Assembly (NCBI GenBank): GCA_042408785.1
Contig: JBHOQU010000097.1
Coordinates: forward strand, 1 to 13,255
DNA from: JAUQQI01 sp042408785
GTDB taxonomy: Bacteria; Chloroflexota; Dehalococcoidia; JAUQQI01
Reading direction: 5' to 3'
Length of the DNA stretch: 13,255 nt
Part shown: positions 1 through 6,023 of the stretch, in pieces
Numbering within the stretch: position 1 is the stretch's first letter
Layout of the letters: every line of letters starts with the position of its first letter
Made by a program: the position numbers and the translations under genes
The notes under the pieces: model-generated
The model's input: only the letters and a program-made list of their open reading frames with translations
What the model was told of the DNA's origin: nothing
The model's database searches: none

Positions 1-2
1 GT

Positions 3-941
3 AAAAAGAGTTTAGACGACAACAAGGCGCGTCTTACCGGCTCCCTTCGGGTTTTTCCCCGCCACGTGCAGCTGCCCCGCATCGGCAAGGTGCGCACCAA
101 GGAGCCGACGGAGAAACTTTTAAGCCTGCTTGCCGAAGGTAAGGCCCGCATCCTCTCGGCCACGGTCTCCCGCGAGGCGGACCGCTGGTACGTGAGCCTC
201 ACCTGCGAGGTGGAGCGGCCCAGTCCACCGCCCCGACAGGGGGAGCCGGTGGGCGTGGACCTGGGCCTTGCGTCGTTCCTGGTCCTTTCCGACGGGATGC
301 GAGTGGAGGCGCCCAAGCCCTTAAAGAAGGCCTTAAGGCTTTTGCGCCGCCGGTCAAGGCAGCTTTCCCGCAAGCAGAAGGGGTCGAAAAACCACGCCAA
401 GGCGGCCCTGCGCCTGGCCAGGCTGCACCGGAGGATTCGCCACATCCGAAGGGACTTTCTGCACAAGGTCACTACGTGGCTGGCGAAAGCCAAGCCGGTC
501 ATCGTGGTGGAGGACCTGGGCGTGCAAGGTCTTGGGCGGGGGAGGCTTTCCCGTTCGGTGGCCGATGCGGGTTGGGGAATGTTCCGGCGGATGCTGGAGT
601 ACAAGACCGGATGGTACGGGTCACAGCTCATCTTGGCGCCGCGGAACTTTCCCTCGACCCGGCGGTGCTCAACGTGCGGTTGGGTGGGGCCGAAGATCCC
701 GGTGTCCCAGCGGGTCTTCCGCTGTGGGGTGTGTGGGCTTACGCTGGACCGGGACCTGAATGCGGCGCGGAATCTGGAACAATACGGGCTGGCCGTCCTA
801 AGCGGCCCTACCGGGAGTTCCCCGGGAAGTTACGCCTGTGGAGACCCCTCTGGCGGCGGAACGGGCGCCGAAGGCGCCTTTGGCGCCCGGTCTACGAGCC
901 ACGGGTCGAGGAAGCAGGAAGCAGCCAGGACGGTGTCGTGA
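3..941 (+). CDS. tnpB: RNA-guided endonuclease TnpB, 5' end outside window
   Basis: TnpB is the RuvC-type, RNA-guided nuclease of IS200/IS605 elements and the ancestor of Cas12. The frame is open from base 3, so the GTG at 66 is an internal codon and the true start is upstream. Counting from that GTG, RuvC-I is GVDLGL (Asp65), RuvC-II is VVVEDLG (Glu149), a four-Cys zinc finger lies at Cys201/204/220/223, and RuvC-III is the DRDLNAARN block at 228-236. All catalytic positions are present. A basic segment (85-130) lies between RuvC-I and RuvC-II. The C-terminus SRKQEAA is typical of the family and the ORF ends in TGA, so the 3' part looks intact. It is the only gene before the mer operon in this window. 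Function as a nuclease depends on an unseen N-terminus. Confidence 0.93.
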   Translation, partial: KKSLDDNKARLTGSLRVFPRHVQLPRIGKVRTKEPTEKLLSLLAEGKARILSATVSREADRWYVSLTCEVERPSPPPRQGEPVGVDLGLASFLVLSDGMRVEAPKPLKKALRLLRRRSRQLSRKQKGSKNHAKAALRLARLHRRIRHIRRDFLHKVTTWLAKAKPVIVVEDLGVQGLGRGRLSRSVADAGWGMFRRMLEYKTGWYGSQLILAPRNFPSTRRCSTCGWVGPKIPVSQRVFRCGVCGLTLDRDLNAARNLEQYGLAVLSGPTGSSPGSYACGDPSGGGTGAEGAFGARSTSHGSRKQEAARTVS

Positions 942-965
942 GACATTTGTCCATGAGCTGCAGAA
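810..965 (+). ncRNA. Possible omega RNA (reRNA) region of the TnpB element
   Basis: In this family the guide RNA is made from the 3' end of tnpB through the right end, with the guide taken from the flanking host DNA. Visible structure fits. There is a CCC/GGG palindrome around 818-828, an 8-bp stem pairing 862-869 with 882-889 around a smaller AAGGCGCCTT palindrome, and a short TGTC/GACA hairpin at 934-945 that contains the tnpB stop codon in its loop. The guide would then be TlpA-gene sequence starting near 960. This is family knowledge plus visible hairpins; expression and exact ends are not shown. Confidence 0.35.
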
Positions 966-1085
966 CGGATCCGCTCCCTGGACACCACCGTCATCATCGA
1001 CCCCCAGGGCCGCATCGTCTACCGGGACGAGGTTCCCACCCCTTACGAAACCCTAAAGCAGGCGGTGGAGGCAGCCCTCCAATGA
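960..1085 (+). pseudogene. 3' remnant of a TlpA/ResA-like thioredoxin gene
   Basis: After the TnpB stop, the frame beginning near 966 encodes a C-terminal piece running from RSLDTTVIIDP through GRIVYRDE to TPYETLKQAVEAALQ and a TGA at 1083-1085. It matches the C-terminus of the intact TlpA-like protein at 3983-4579 at about 26 of 37 positions (my own count). It is therefore a paralogue and not a recent exact duplicate. The CXXC active site and membrane anchor are missing, and no start codon with a ribosome site precedes it, so it should be non-functional. Its stop overlaps the next ATG (ATGA at 1082). This shows that a tlpA-like gene originally stood directly in front of the mer genes in the same operon. 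Confidence 0.85.
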
Positions 1086-1579
1086 GGCGTCTCGGGCACA
1101 TGGTCGGGCTGGTCGGGCCGCTGGTCGGCGCGGCCCTGGCCGGCCTGGCCTGCTGCGCCCCGGGCCTGGCCGTTTTCCTGGCTCCGGCCGTCTTCGCCCT
1201 GGTGGGGGTCGGCGGCCTCTACTTCCTGGCCGCCTACGAGGTCCCCCTGGCCTTTCTGGCCGCCGGCGCCGCATTCCTGGCCTGCCGGCGGGCCCCCGGC
1301 CGGCTCGCCAGGCTCGGCAGCGGCCTCCTGGCGGTGGTGGCCTCCCTGACGGGCCTTACCCGCCTGCTCTGGGACCTGGATTCCGGGCTGGTCATGGCCC
1401 TTTCTCCCGTTTATCTCTTCTTCGTCGAGCGGCAGACCATTCTGGCCCCGGCGGCGGCCCTCGCCCTGGTTACCGGCCTGGCGGCCCCGCTCCGGACGGC
1501 GGCCGGGGCCGTCCGGCAGGCCCTCCGGCGGCAGGGGCTCACCCCTGGGGCAAGTCCCAAAACGGAGGCGTTAAGATGA
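1082..1579 (+). CDS. MerT-like mercuric ion transport membrane protein
   Basis: A 165-residue hydrophobic protein, likely an inner-membrane Hg(II) importer that passes mercury to MerA. The first membrane segment (about 8-30) carries a vicinal pair Cys24-Cys25 followed by Pro, the arrangement seen in MerT and MerF. It is followed by a Gly-rich turn, then a YEVPLAFLAAGAAFLACRR segment like the second MerT helix (another Cys at 68), then two or more further hydrophobic stretches (about 80-95 and 120-140). It is longer than typical MerT (about 116) and lacks an obvious soluble MerP-like domain. The frame is open far upstream through tnpB, but the ATG at 1082 is chosen because it overlaps the stop of the tlpA remnant (ATGA) and has GGAGG about 11 bases upstream. 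Its own stop overlaps the merB start (ATGA). The call rests on topology, the Cys pair and the operon, so it could be another mer-linked transporter. Confidence 0.62.
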   Translation: MRRLGHMVGLVGPLVGAALAGLACCAPGLAVFLAPAVFALVGVGGLYFLAAYEVPLAFLAAGAAFLACRRAPGRLARLGSGLLAVVASLTGLTRLLWDLDSGLVMALSPVYLFFVERQTILAPAAALALVTGLAAPLRTAAGAVRQALRRQGLTPGASPKTEALR

Positions 1580-2031
1580 CCGTCCGAACCCGCAGAACCG
1601 TGCTCCAGTTCATCCAGAGCCCGGAACCTACCGCCTATCAGGTCCGGGACCCGGACACCGGCCAGGGTGTCTACGTCCGGTGCGCCATGGATGCCCTCTT
1701 ATACCCCCTCCTTACCGGCCGCCGGGTTGAAGTTGTAGGCCGGCCGCCCGGGGTCGACGAGCCCCTCCGCCTCACCATCGGGCCGGAAGGGCCCGAAACC
1801 TGGCCGTCCGGCTGGGTCCTGGCCTACCCGGACCTGCCCATCGAAAGCGAAGATTTCGAGCGGATCGCCCGGGAGCGGTGTCCGTACGTTCACCTCTTCC
1901 CCGACCGGTCAAGTCTCGAAGGGTGGCTTTCCGGCCTGCCCCCGGCCCTCCGGGAGCGGGTCCGGGTCCTGAGCCTTGAAGAGGCCGCCGCCGAGGCCCG
2001 CCGGCGGGTGGAGAGCTGGCCGGAAGATTAA
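1576..2031 (+). CDS. merB: Compact alkylmercury lyase MerB
   Basis: MerB protonolyses the carbon-mercury bond of organomercurials in the cytoplasm and hands Hg(II) to MerA. The protein (151 aa) has the CxxD motif of MerB in VRCAMDALLYPLLTG (Cys36, Asp39) and the second catalytic Cys in ERCPYVHLFPD (Cys102). These correspond to Cys96, Asp99 and Cys159 of the R831b enzyme. PLRLTIGPEG and the later EGWLSGLPP also follow the family pattern. It is about 60 residues shorter than classical MerB (about 212) because most of the N-terminal helical/winged region is missing. The start is fixed by the ATGA overlap with the MerT-like gene, so the shortness is not a start-site error. merA follows 17 bases later. 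Family assignment is strong; activity without the N-terminal domain is inferred. Confidence 0.88.
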   Translation: MTVRTRRTVLQFIQSPEPTAYQVRDPDTGQGVYVRCAMDALLYPLLTGRRVEVVGRPPGVDEPLRLTIGPEGPETWPSGWVLAYPDLPIESEDFERIARERCPYVHLFPDRSSLEGWLSGLPPALRERVRVLSLEEAAAEARRRVESWPED

Positions 2032-2035
2032 CTCC

Positions 2036-2041
2036 GGGAGG
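2036..2041 (+). promoter_or_regulatory. Ribosome binding site of merA
   Basis: GGGAGG lies 7 bases before the merA ATG, in the short gap after the merB stop. It supports the ATG at 2049 as the start. Confidence 0.7.
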
Positions 2042-2048
2042 CTTTTAA

Positions 2049-3692
2049 ATGTCCGAAAAGCTCTTTCGAATGCAGGTTGGGGGCATGAGTTGCGTCGACT
2101 GTGAGCGACGGGTAGCCCGGGCCCTGGAGGCCGCCGGGGTCAGGGTGGTCCGGGTCAGCTGGCCCAAGGGCGCGGCCGTTATCGGGGTCCCCGCCGAAGG
2201 CTTCGACTTCGACCGGCTGGCCTCGGCCGTGGCCCGGGCCGGCTACCAGCCCGGGTCCGTCGAACCCCTGGTTGCGGCCGAGCCGGAGGGTCCGCCGCCC
2301 ATGCCCGACGCCGAGTATGACCTGGCCGTCATCGGCTCGGGGGCGGCCGCCTTTGCCGCCGCCATTCGGGCCGTGGAGCTCGGGGCCCGGGTGCTTATGG
2401 TGGAGAAGGAAACGTTAGGGGGAACCTGCGTCAACGTGGGCTGCGTCCCTTCCAAGGCCCTCGTGCGGGCGGCCGAGGTCTTTTACGAGGCGGGGCACCA
2501 CCCGTTCGCCGGCATCCGCACCCGGGCCGAAGGGGTAGACCCCGCCGAGGTCGTTGCCCAGAAGGCTGGGCTCATCGGCGAGCTTCGCAAAGAGAAGTAC
2601 GCCGACCTGGTGGACTACTACGGCTGGGAGCTGCTTTACGGGCACGCCCGCTTTACGGACCCCGATACCCTCAGCGTTGACGGCCGGCGGGTAAAGGCCC
2701 GGGCCTACCTTATCGCCACCGGAGCCTCTCCGGCGGTTCCGCCCATCCCCGGCCTGACAGATTCCAGGTATCTTACGTACATCGAGGCCCTGGAGCTTAA
2801 AGAAATTCCGGCCGGGCTGGGGGTCATCGGGGCAAACGCCGTGGGCCTCGAGCTGGGTCAGTACTTCCAGATGCTGGGCAGCCGGGTGACCTTCTTCGAG
2901 ATTCTGGACCGGGTTGCGCCTTTCGAAGAGCCCGAGGTATCCGAGGCCCTCGAGGGTGTCCTTAAGGCCCGGGGCTTTGAGATTTTCACCGGGGCCAGGG
3001 TGGAGCGGGTCGAGGGCAACCGGGTCTATGCCCGGGTCGGGGCCGAGTTGGTGGTCCGGGAATTCGACCGCATTCTGGTGGCCACCGGCCGGCGGCCCAA
3101 TACCCGGGAGCTGGGTCTTGAGGCCGCCGGGGTCGAGGTGGACGGCCGGGGCGCGGCGGTGGTCGACGAGTACCTGCGAACCACCAACCCCCGGGTCTGG
3201 GCTGCCGGGGATGTGACCGGGGCGCCCCAGTTCGTCTACGTGGCCGCCTACGAGGGGAAGCTGGCGGCCGAAAACATCCTAGCCGAGGCCGGCCGGAAGG
3301 TGGAGCTGGAGGCGGTGCCCCGGATTACCTTCACCGACCCCCAGGTGGCGGCGGTGGGCCTTAAGGAGGCCGAGGCCCGGCAAGCGGGTTACGACGTTCG
3401 GGTGGGGGTTTTGCCGGCGAAGGAGGTGGTCCGGGCCCGGGTTAACCGGAAGGCCGACGGCCTTTTCAAGCTGGTCGCCGACGGCCGCACCGGGCGGCTT
3501 TTGGGGGCCCACATGGTTGCCGAGCAGGCCGGAGAGTCGATCTACGCCGCCACCTTGGCGGTGAAGGCCGGGCTTACGGTGGACGACCTGGTGAACAGCT
3601 TTGCGCCGTACCTGACCATTTCTGAGGGACTGCGTTTGGCCGCCCTGGCCTTCAGCCGGGAGGTAGCCAGGCTGTCGTGCTGCGCCGGTTGA
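2049..3692 (+). CDS. merA: Mercuric reductase MerA with N-terminal HMA domain
   Basis: MerA reduces Hg(II) to volatile Hg(0) with NADPH in the cytoplasm. The 547-residue protein has, in order: an HMA metal-binding domain with GMSCVDC (Cys15, Cys18; residues 5-70); a short linker; an FAD fold starting at YDLAVIGSGAAA (91); the redox disulfide in GGTCVNVGCVPSKA (Cys128, Cys133); an NAD(P)H fold with GVIGANAVGLELGQ near 258; the second FAD contact at AAGDVTG; and a dimerisation domain with NSFAPYLTISEGL. The C-terminus has the vicinal Cys544-Cys545 pair (LSCCAG) that is diagnostic of MerA against other flavin disulfide reductases such as lipoamide dehydrogenase. Length and motif order match one-HMA MerA proteins and no lesion is seen. 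It sits between merB and a MerE-like gene. Confidence 0.97.
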   Translation: MSEKLFRMQVGGMSCVDCERRVARALEAAGVRVVRVSWPKGAAVIGVPAEGFDFDRLASAVARAGYQPGSVEPLVAAEPEGPPPMPDAEYDLAVIGSGAAAFAAAIRAVELGARVLMVEKETLGGTCVNVGCVPSKALVRAAEVFYEAGHHPFAGIRTRAEGVDPAEVVAQKAGLIGELRKEKYADLVDYYGWELLYGHARFTDPDTLSVDGRRVKARAYLIATGASPAVPPIPGLTDSRYLTYIEALELKEIPAGLGVIGANAVGLELGQYFQMLGSRVTFFEILDRVAPFEEPEVSEALEGVLKARGFEIFTGARVERVEGNRVYARVGAELVVREFDRILVATGRRPNTRELGLEAAGVEVDGRGAAVVDEYLRTTNPRVWAAGDVTGAPQFVYVAAYEGKLAAENILAEAGRKVELEAVPRITFTDPQVAAVGLKEAEARQAGYDVRVGVLPAKEVVRARVNRKADGLFKLVADGRTGRLLGAHMVAEQAGESIYAATLAVKAGLTVDDLVNSFAPYLTISEGLRLAALAFSREVARLSCCAG

Positions 3693-3711
3693 CCGGAAGC
3701 AGGCTGGCCCG

Positions 3712-4005
3712 ATGGTCCGAAAGGCTTTAGGAATTCTGGTGGGCATAACGGCGTTTCTGGCCTGCCCTTGCCACCTGCCCCTCACCCTGCCGCTACTGCT
3801 TGCCCTGCTGGCCGGAACGCCCCTCGCCGGGGTGTTTGAGGCCAACCCGGGCCTGCTGGTTCTGGCAACCCTTTTTTACTTCGTCTTCGGGTTCATGCTT
3901 GCCGTCCGGCTCCTGAGCGAAAAGCCCCGGCCTTCCGGGGCCGACGCCTGCTGTGAGCCCCGGCCGAAGGAGGCCCTCCGGCGTGGGGCGGGCCAGCGGG
4001 CCTAG
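3712..4005 (+). CDS. merE: MerE-like mercury transport protein
   Basis: A 97-residue protein with two membrane segments (about 7-36 and 46-68). The first contains ACPCHLPLTLPLLL (Cys18, Cys20), matching the CPCHLP motif of MerE, a transporter of methylmercury and Hg(II). Unlike classical MerE (about 78 aa), it has a hydrophilic C-terminal tail with a vicinal pair Cys80-Cys81. MerT carries a second Cys pair in a cytoplasmic loop, so this tail may serve a similar hand-off to MerA. The start is 19 bases after the merA stop, with only a weak purine-rich stretch (GGAAGCAGG) upstream. The ORF ends in TAG and overlaps the next gene by 23 bases. Confidence 0.85.
   Translation: MVRKALGILVGITAFLACPCHLPLTLPLLLALLAGTPLAGVFEANPGLLVLATLFYFVFGFMLAVRLLSEKPRPSGADACCEPRPKEALRRGAGQRA
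3967..3973 (+). promoter_or_regulatory. Ribosome binding site deciding the tlpA-like start
   Basis: AAGGAGG lies inside the end of merE, 9 bases before a GTG at 3983. It favours 3983 over the more upstream GTG at 3953, which would add ten residues. Confidence 0.75.
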
Positions 4006-4579
4006 CCAAACCCGTCCGGGCCAGGGGCGCTGGGTGCGTTTGGTCGGGGTGGCCGTGGGCCTGGCCATCTTGATGCCGGTAGTAATCCCCACGGCCAGGT
4101 GGCTCGGGCTCTGGCGGCCCGCCGAGCCTGCCGTGTGGGTCAGGCCGGCGGCCGACGCCGACCTGGCCCCGGAGTTTGCCGTCAGGACGGTGGACGGCCG
4201 CCCCTTTGCCCTGGCCGACTACCGGGGTCGGCCGGTTATCCTCTTCTTCATGGCCGCCTGGTGCAGCCCCTGCCTCTTCGAGGCCCGGGCCCTAGCCAGG
4301 CTCTATCAGGAATACCGGGACCGGGGGCTGGAAGTCCTGGCCGTGGACGTCGACCCGTCGGAGACGGAGGCCGACGTAAAGACCTTTCAGGCCCGGGGCG
4401 TGCCCGACGCCGGCTACGCCTGGGCTCTGGACCGGGGCGGCCTGCTCGTCCGGGCCTTTAAGGTCCGGGCGCTGGACACCACCGTGATTATCGGACCGGA
4501 CGGCCGCATCGTCTACCGGGACGAGTTGGGAACCCCATACGAAACCCTGAAGGAGGTCGTCGAGCAGCTATGGAAGTAA
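3983..4579 (+). CDS. TlpA/ResA-like membrane-anchored thioredoxin
   Basis: A thiol-disulfide oxidoreductase predicted to face outside the cytoplasmic membrane. The protein (198 aa) has a basic N-terminus, one membrane anchor at about 20-38 (VGVAVGLAILMPVVIP), and then an AhpC/TSA-thioredoxin domain: LAPEFAVRTVDGRPFALADYRG, the active site AAWCSPC (Cys94, Cys97), LAVDVDPSE, and the C-terminal TTVIIGPDGRIVYRDE strand. No cleavable signal is evident, so it is probably anchored. It starts inside merE and its end overlaps the ccdA-like gene by 10 bases, so the pair is translationally coupled. The pairing predicts electron flow from cytoplasmic thioredoxin through CcdA to this protein. In a mer operon its target could be the Cys pairs of the mercury transporters, which is inference. 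A second, broken copy lies before the MerT-like gene. Confidence 0.9.
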   Translation: MGRASGPSQTRPGQGRWVRLVGVAVGLAILMPVVIPTARWLGLWRPAEPAVWVRPAADADLAPEFAVRTVDGRPFALADYRGRPVILFFMAAWCSPCLFEARALARLYQEYRDRGLEVLAVDVDPSETEADVKTFQARGVPDAGYAWALDRGGLLVRAFKVRALDTTVIIGPDGRIVYRDELGTPYETLKEVVEQLWK

Positions 4580-5226
4580 CCGGGATACCTCTGGGGTACG
4601 CCTTTGGGGCCGGGATGGTGGCGGCCATAAACTTGTGCGGCCTGGCCATGCTCCCGGCCGTGGTCGGCTACGAGCTGGGGGTATGGTCGGTCGGCTCCGT
4701 CCGGCTGGCCCGGGGCGTTCTCTTCGGGCTGACGGCCACCGCCGGATTTCTCGCCCTCTTTCTGGCGGTGGGCCTTGTGGTGGTGCTGGGGGGCCGCTGG
4801 CTTATCGGCCTGGTGCCCTGGGCGGCCCTGGCGCTCGGCGCCGGCCTGGCCCTCCTGGGGGCCCTGACCCTCTTCAGCCGGGTGGAGCTCCCGGCCGGGG
4901 GCGGGCTGCCGGGCGCGTTCGGGGTGGGGGTAGCGTACCGGGTGGCCTTTCTTTCCTGTGCCTTGCCCATATTCTTGGTCGTGGTGGCCGGGGCGCTGGC
5001 CCTGGGCGGGCTGCTGGAGGGCCTTCTGGTCTTTCTGGCCTACGGCCTGGGGATGGGCCTGATGCTGACGGCCATTGCGGTGCTTACGGCCGTCTTCAAG
5101 GATGCCGTCATGGGGGCGCGCCGGCCGGCGGGCAGGTTCCTGGAGCCTGCCGACCGTCTGCTCCTGCTGGGGGCAGGGGCATACATCGTGTATTTCTGGG
5201 GTTCAAGCCTCTTTGGCTGGGGGTGA
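4570..5226 (+). CDS. ccdA: CcdA/DsbD-type transmembrane electron transporter
   Basis: A 218-residue polytopic protein with about six membrane segments. It moves reducing equivalents across the membrane to exported thioredoxins. The two family Cys motifs are present: AAINLCGLAMLPAVVGYEL (Cys23; family form NPCGFAMLP, here with Leu for Pro) and AFLSCALPIFLVVV (Cys130). The two halves resemble each other in layout, as in CcdA. The start at ATG 4570 overlaps the tlpA-like gene by 10 bases. Length agrees with small CcdA proteins. Cytochrome c maturation is the usual role of CcdA, but no cytochrome gene is here, so service to the adjacent TlpA-like protein in mercury handling is the likelier job. 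This is the last clearly intact gene of the mer operon. Confidence 0.9.
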   Translation: MEVTGIPLGYAFGAGMVAAINLCGLAMLPAVVGYELGVWSVGSVRLARGVLFGLTATAGFLALFLAVGLVVVLGGRWLIGLVPWAALALGAGLALLGALTLFSRVELPAGGGLPGAFGVGVAYRVAFLSCALPIFLVVVAGALALGGLLEGLLVFLAYGLGMGLMLTAIAVLTAVFKDAVMGARRPAGRFLEPADRLLLLGAGAYIVYFWGSSLFGWG

Positions 5227-5232
5227 TTCGGC

Positions 5233-5364
5233 ATGTTTAAGTCCAAAGTTAAAGCCGAGCGGCGGTGCGCCTGGTGCGGGCAGGAGGTGCCGGGCAGCGG
5301 CCACGAGGCCGAAGGTAAACTCTTCTGCAACGTGCCGTCGCGTCCGTCGCCTCTTTCTTCATAA
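5233..5364 (+). CDS. Small Cys-rich ORF, probably a truncated zinc-finger/TRASH-like protein
   Basis: ATG at 5233 follows a good ribosome site (GGGGGTGA overlapping the ccdA stop) by 6 bases and opens a 43-residue ORF. It begins MFKSKVKAERRCAWCGQEV and continues to GKLFCN, giving Cys12, Cys15 and Cys32. That is a CxxC plus spaced Cys pattern like TRASH or zinc-ribbon metal-binding domains, which normally need a fourth Cys a few residues later. After residue 33 the reading becomes Pro/Ser-rich (VPSRPSPLSS) and covers DNA that in another frame encodes transaldolase. The ORF thus looks cut in half by the junction at about 5328-5337. The first 33 residues are probably a genuine mer-operon gene; the tail is accidental. 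I do not recognise a specific family. Confidence 0.55.
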   Translation: MFKSKVKAERRCAWCGQEVPGSGHEAEGKLFCNVPSRPSPLSS

Positions 5365-6014
5365 GCCGCATCGACACCGCCGTCGACCGGAGGCTCGAAG
5401 CCATCGGCAGTCCCGAGGCGCTGGCCCTGCGGGGGAAGGTGGCGCTGGCCGCCGCCAAGCTCGCCTACCAGCGGTTTAAGGCGACCTTCCACGGCCCGCC
5501 CTTCGCCGCCCTTAGACTGAACGGGGCCCGGCCGCAGCGCCTCCTCTGGGCCAGCACCAAGAACCCCGCCTACCCGGAGCTCATGTATGTTCTCGGACTG
5601 GTCGGGCCCGAGACGGTCAACACCCTGCCCCTTGCCACCCTCTATCTGGCCCGGGACCGGCTCCGGCCCCGGCCAAGCCTCGAGGAAGGGGTCGGCGAGG
5701 CGCAGAAGGTTCTAAAGACCCTTCCCCGCCTTGGGGTCGACCTGGGGGAGATTGCGGCCGGGTTGGAGGCGGAGGGACTGGCCGCATTTGCCGCATCCTA
5801 CGATAAGTTGCTGGGTGTCCTTGACGGGAAGCGGCGGGCCCTCCTTCGGCGCCGGATGCCCGGGCAGACCCTCCGGCTCGGCGCCTACAGGTCGTCCTGG
5901 CAGGCGCGGCTGAGCGCCTGGGAGGTTGACGGCTTCTGCCGGCGGCTCTGGGCCCGGGATCCCACCCTCTGGGGTCCTGAGGTCGCACCGGAGGGATCCG
6001 GTTGGTTGGGATAG
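5334..6014 (+). pseudogene. tal: Transaldolase C-terminal part, N-terminus lost (Tal half of a Tal-Pgi fusion)
   Basis: Transaldolase moves a three-carbon unit between sugar phosphates in the pentose phosphate pathway. Homology starts abruptly at AVASVASFFISRIDTAVD (about 5334) and runs through ALRGKVALAAAKLAYQRF, STKNPAYPELMYV and GPETVNTLP to FCRRLWARDPTLWGPE. The N-terminal half, which in this family holds the Schiff-base lysine, is absent, so no activity is expected. No start codon with a ribosome site precedes it; the first in-frame GTG is at 5439. The frame ends at TAG 6012-6014, and the same frame continues as glucose-6-phosphate isomerase. The stop falls where fusion proteins read RLGWL (here W-L-G-stop-L), so TGG to TAG is the simplest explanation. 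The gene was thus probably a bifunctional tal-pgi. Confidence 0.85.
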
Positions 6015-6023
6015 CTTCGGGCC

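Larger units (their letters stand above)
1..965 (+). mobile_element. IS200/IS605-family element, 3' part (tnpB and right end)
   Basis: The window opens inside a tnpB gene and the element ends shortly after its stop. The right boundary is placed at about 957-969. From there on, the sequence reads as the 3' part of a TlpA-like gene that is closely similar to the copy at 3983-4579. No tnpA is visible, so the element may be a tnpB-only type or tnpA may lie upstream. The left end and its target-adjacent motif are outside the window. IS200/IS605 elements do not make target duplications or carry terminal inverted repeats, so the right end is inferred from the host homology and not from a repeat. Confidence 0.75.

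Noticed and set aside
862..889. Rho-independent terminator at the GC-rich hairpin in the tnpB 3' end
   Set aside because: No run of T follows, and it lies inside coding sequence. It fits the omega RNA scaffold better.
476..1081. Long + strand frame running from inside tnpB into the MerT-like ORF, suggesting an N-terminal extension
   Set aside because: It is the second frame of tnpB and has no recognisable domain. The ATGA overlap and GGAGG before 1082 give a better start.
2049..3692. Dihydrolipoamide dehydrogenase as the identity of the flavoprotein
   Set aside because: The N-terminal HMA domain, the C-terminal Cys-Cys pair and the flanking merB/merE genes identify MerA.
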